Source of the DNA: Acidimicrobiaceae bacterium
Lineage (GTDB): Bacteria > Actinomycetota > Acidimicrobiia > Acidimicrobiales > RAAP-2
Length of the DNA: 64,000 nucleotides
Direction: 5' to 3'
NCBI GenBank assembly: GCA_003155915.1
Contig: PMFA01000026.1
Coordinates: 1 to 64,000 of the forward strand
The notes under the pieces were generated by a model that saw nothing but the letters and a program-made list of their open reading frames with translations, had not been told where the DNA came from and did no database searches. Both the position numbers and the translations under genes were made by a program. Position 1 is the first letter of the stretch. Every line of letters begins with the position of its first letter. This document shows, piece after piece, positions 63,089 through 64,000 of the stretch.

Positions 63089-63664
63089 ATGGAACAGAGA
63101 GTTGCGGACCCCGGTCCGCTCGGACTCGCCGGTTTCGCTATGACCACGTTTTTGCTGAGCCTGTTCAACGTCGGACTCTTTAAGTTCGGTGGGACGAGCA
63201 GTGCTGCTATTAGTGGTGCCATCTCATTGGCATTCATCTACGGTGGCGCCGCGCAGTTCGCGGCCGGTATGTGGGAGTTCGTGCGAAAGAACACTTTTGG
63301 GGCACTCGCGTTTACGTCGTACGGTGCGTTTTGGATTGGTGTGTACTTCTTCATCAACTTCCAGGGCGGACTCGCGGTCAAGGGCGCCCTTGGACTGTAC
63401 CTGCTGCCCTGGATCCTCTTCACGGCGTACATGACAATTGCCGCCATGAAGACCAACATGGCAGTCCTGCTGGTCTTCATCGCCCTGACGTTGGCCTTCT
63501 TGTTCCTCACCATTGGAGCATGGGGCGGCGGTCACACGGACATGACCAAGATTGGTGGATGGCTCGGCATAATCACCGCGCTCCTCGCGTGGTACGCGTC
63601 GGCCGCTGGCGTAATCAACGAAACTCACGGAAAGGTTGTGCTACCGGTCGGTCCTTTGGGCTAA
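63089..63664 (+). CDS. satP: Acetate uptake transporter (GPR1/FUN34/YaaH, SatP-like)
   Basis: A 191-residue membrane protein with six segments and the family signature near the N terminus, DPGPLGLAGFAMTTFLLS (Asp in place of the usual Asn), plus GGAAQFAAGMWEFVRKNTFGALAFTSYGAFWIG. It imports acetate or succinate with protons. ATG 63089 was chosen over an in-frame GTG 30 bases upstream because GGGGGGA lies immediately before it. The acetyl-CoA synthetase gene follows, so uptake and activation of acetate are adjacent. Confidence 0.9.
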   Translation: MEQRVADPGPLGLAGFAMTTFLLSLFNVGLFKFGGTSSAAISGAISLAFIYGGAAQFAAGMWEFVRKNTFGALAFTSYGAFWIGVYFFINFQGGLAVKGALGLYLLPWILFTAYMTIAAMKTNMAVLLVFIALTLAFLFLTIGAWGGGHTDMTKIGGWLGIITALLAWYASAAGVINETHGKVVLPVGPLG

Positions 63665-63701
63665 CCTCGGTGTCACTGGTGGCTTGCCACCGGACCCAAC
63701 C

Positions 63702-63741
63702 GCCAACAGCGCCCCAGCCACCAGGCTCGGGCGCTGTTGGC
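63702..63741 (+). terminator. Strong hairpin between satP and acs
   Basis: GCCAACAGCGCCC pairs perfectly with GGGCGCTGTTGGC; the 14-base loop contains a further AGCC-ACCA-GGCT stem. No T-run follows. It probably ends or attenuates the satP transcript before acs. Confidence 0.65.
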
Positions 63742-63843
63742 ATACTGGGCCGATAGAGCACTACTCTCGGCTTCAGACTCACTAACGACCGCACGTTTCA
63801 TTCGCTCGACGCAACTACATCGACATCACAGCAAGGGAAGAAC

Positions 63844-64000
63844 ATGACTGAAGCAAAACTCGAAGCATGGCTTGAAGAGACACGCAGTTTCGCGCCGACC
63901 GCTGAATTCTCCAAACAGGCCAACGCGCAACCTTCTATTTACGCTGACGCTGCTGCCGATCCAGTCGCGTGGTGGCGCACGCAAGCCGATCGCTTGGCGT
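63844..64000 (+). CDS. acsA: Acetyl-CoA synthetase, N-terminal fragment (runs off window)
   Basis: The 52 visible codons (MTEAKLEAWLEETRSFAPTA, then FSKQANAQPSIYADAAADPVAWWRTQADRLA) match the N-terminal ACAS_N region of acetyl-CoA synthetase, with the F-x-P...F...AN...Y...DP..WW pattern. The enzyme activates acetate with ATP and CoA. AGGGAAG lies before ATG 63844. The assignment is supported by the acetate transporter gene just upstream; the catalytic part is outside the window. Confidence 0.8.
   Translation, partial: MTEAKLEAWLEETRSFAPTAEFSKQANAQPSIYADAAADPVAWWRTQADRLA

Overview
The window looks like a chromosomal segment of a high-GC actinobacterium, most plausibly from the Acidimicrobiia or a related deep lineage. 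This placement is an inference from gene content; there is no rRNA or tRNA to confirm it. Pointers are the run nadK-recN-pyrG-NUDIX-xerD ... scpA-scpB-rluB ... cmk ... der (the order known from Mycobacterium and relatives), two Ddn-like deazaflavin oxidoreductases, a luciferase-like F420-type oxidoreductase, a DUF2630 protein, DinB/DUF664 proteins and many leaderless genes. No insertion sequence, prophage, CRISPR array, rRNA or complete tRNA was seen.

Positions 1-39400 are accessory and mostly short transcription units: an ArsR regulator cut by the window edge, a DmpA-type peptidase whose start is damaged or unusual, a methyltransferase, an HExxH protein, a HIT-like protein, small membrane proteins, three consecutive secreted proteins (5760-9334) facing an MMPL exporter, two acetyltransferases, an RDD protein, a divergent Nramp-like transporter, an acyl-CoA dehydrogenase, a threonine-aldolase-like enzyme, secreted repeat proteins, a metallopeptidase, an alpha/beta hydrolase and an ABC-2 exporter. 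Within 28.9-38.9 kb lie three large PAS-GGDEF-EAL proteins, all with intact GGDEF, I-site and EAL motifs, so this is a hub of cyclic-di-GMP metabolism. Between them sit a LLM oxidoreductase, a MerR-like protein with an 11-A tract and a small HNH nuclease.

Positions 39530-58401 are the housekeeping core: NAD kinase, RecN, CTP synthase, NUDIX hydrolase, XerD-type recombinase and an M50 protease on the plus strand; trpS inverted; then a tightly overlapping operon scpA-scpB-rluB-aroH-tyrA-aroA-cmk-plsC linking chromosome condensation, rRNA modification, aromatic amino acid synthesis and lipid synthesis. A glycosyltransferase and ispH follow on the minus strand. ispH diverges from an operon of a PDZ-radical SAM-DUF512 protein, Der GTPase and a zinc-ribbon membrane peptide, followed by a gamma-carbonic-anhydrase-like protein.

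Positions 58398-64000 hold tryptophan synthesis (trpD divergent from trpCFBA) and then an acetate transporter followed by the start of an acetyl-CoA synthetase gene. A CRP/GlxR-like site lies upstream of the transporter. trpE and trpG are not in the window.

The strongest non-genic signal is a hexamer of the form TAnnnT placed 5-7 bases (usually exactly 6) before the start codon of more than 20 genes, nearly all first genes of transcription units. This fits a -10 element that starts transcription at the start codon. Internal genes instead overlap the preceding stop codon or carry a purine-rich ribosome site. The motif was used here to correct several start codons and to support very short genes.
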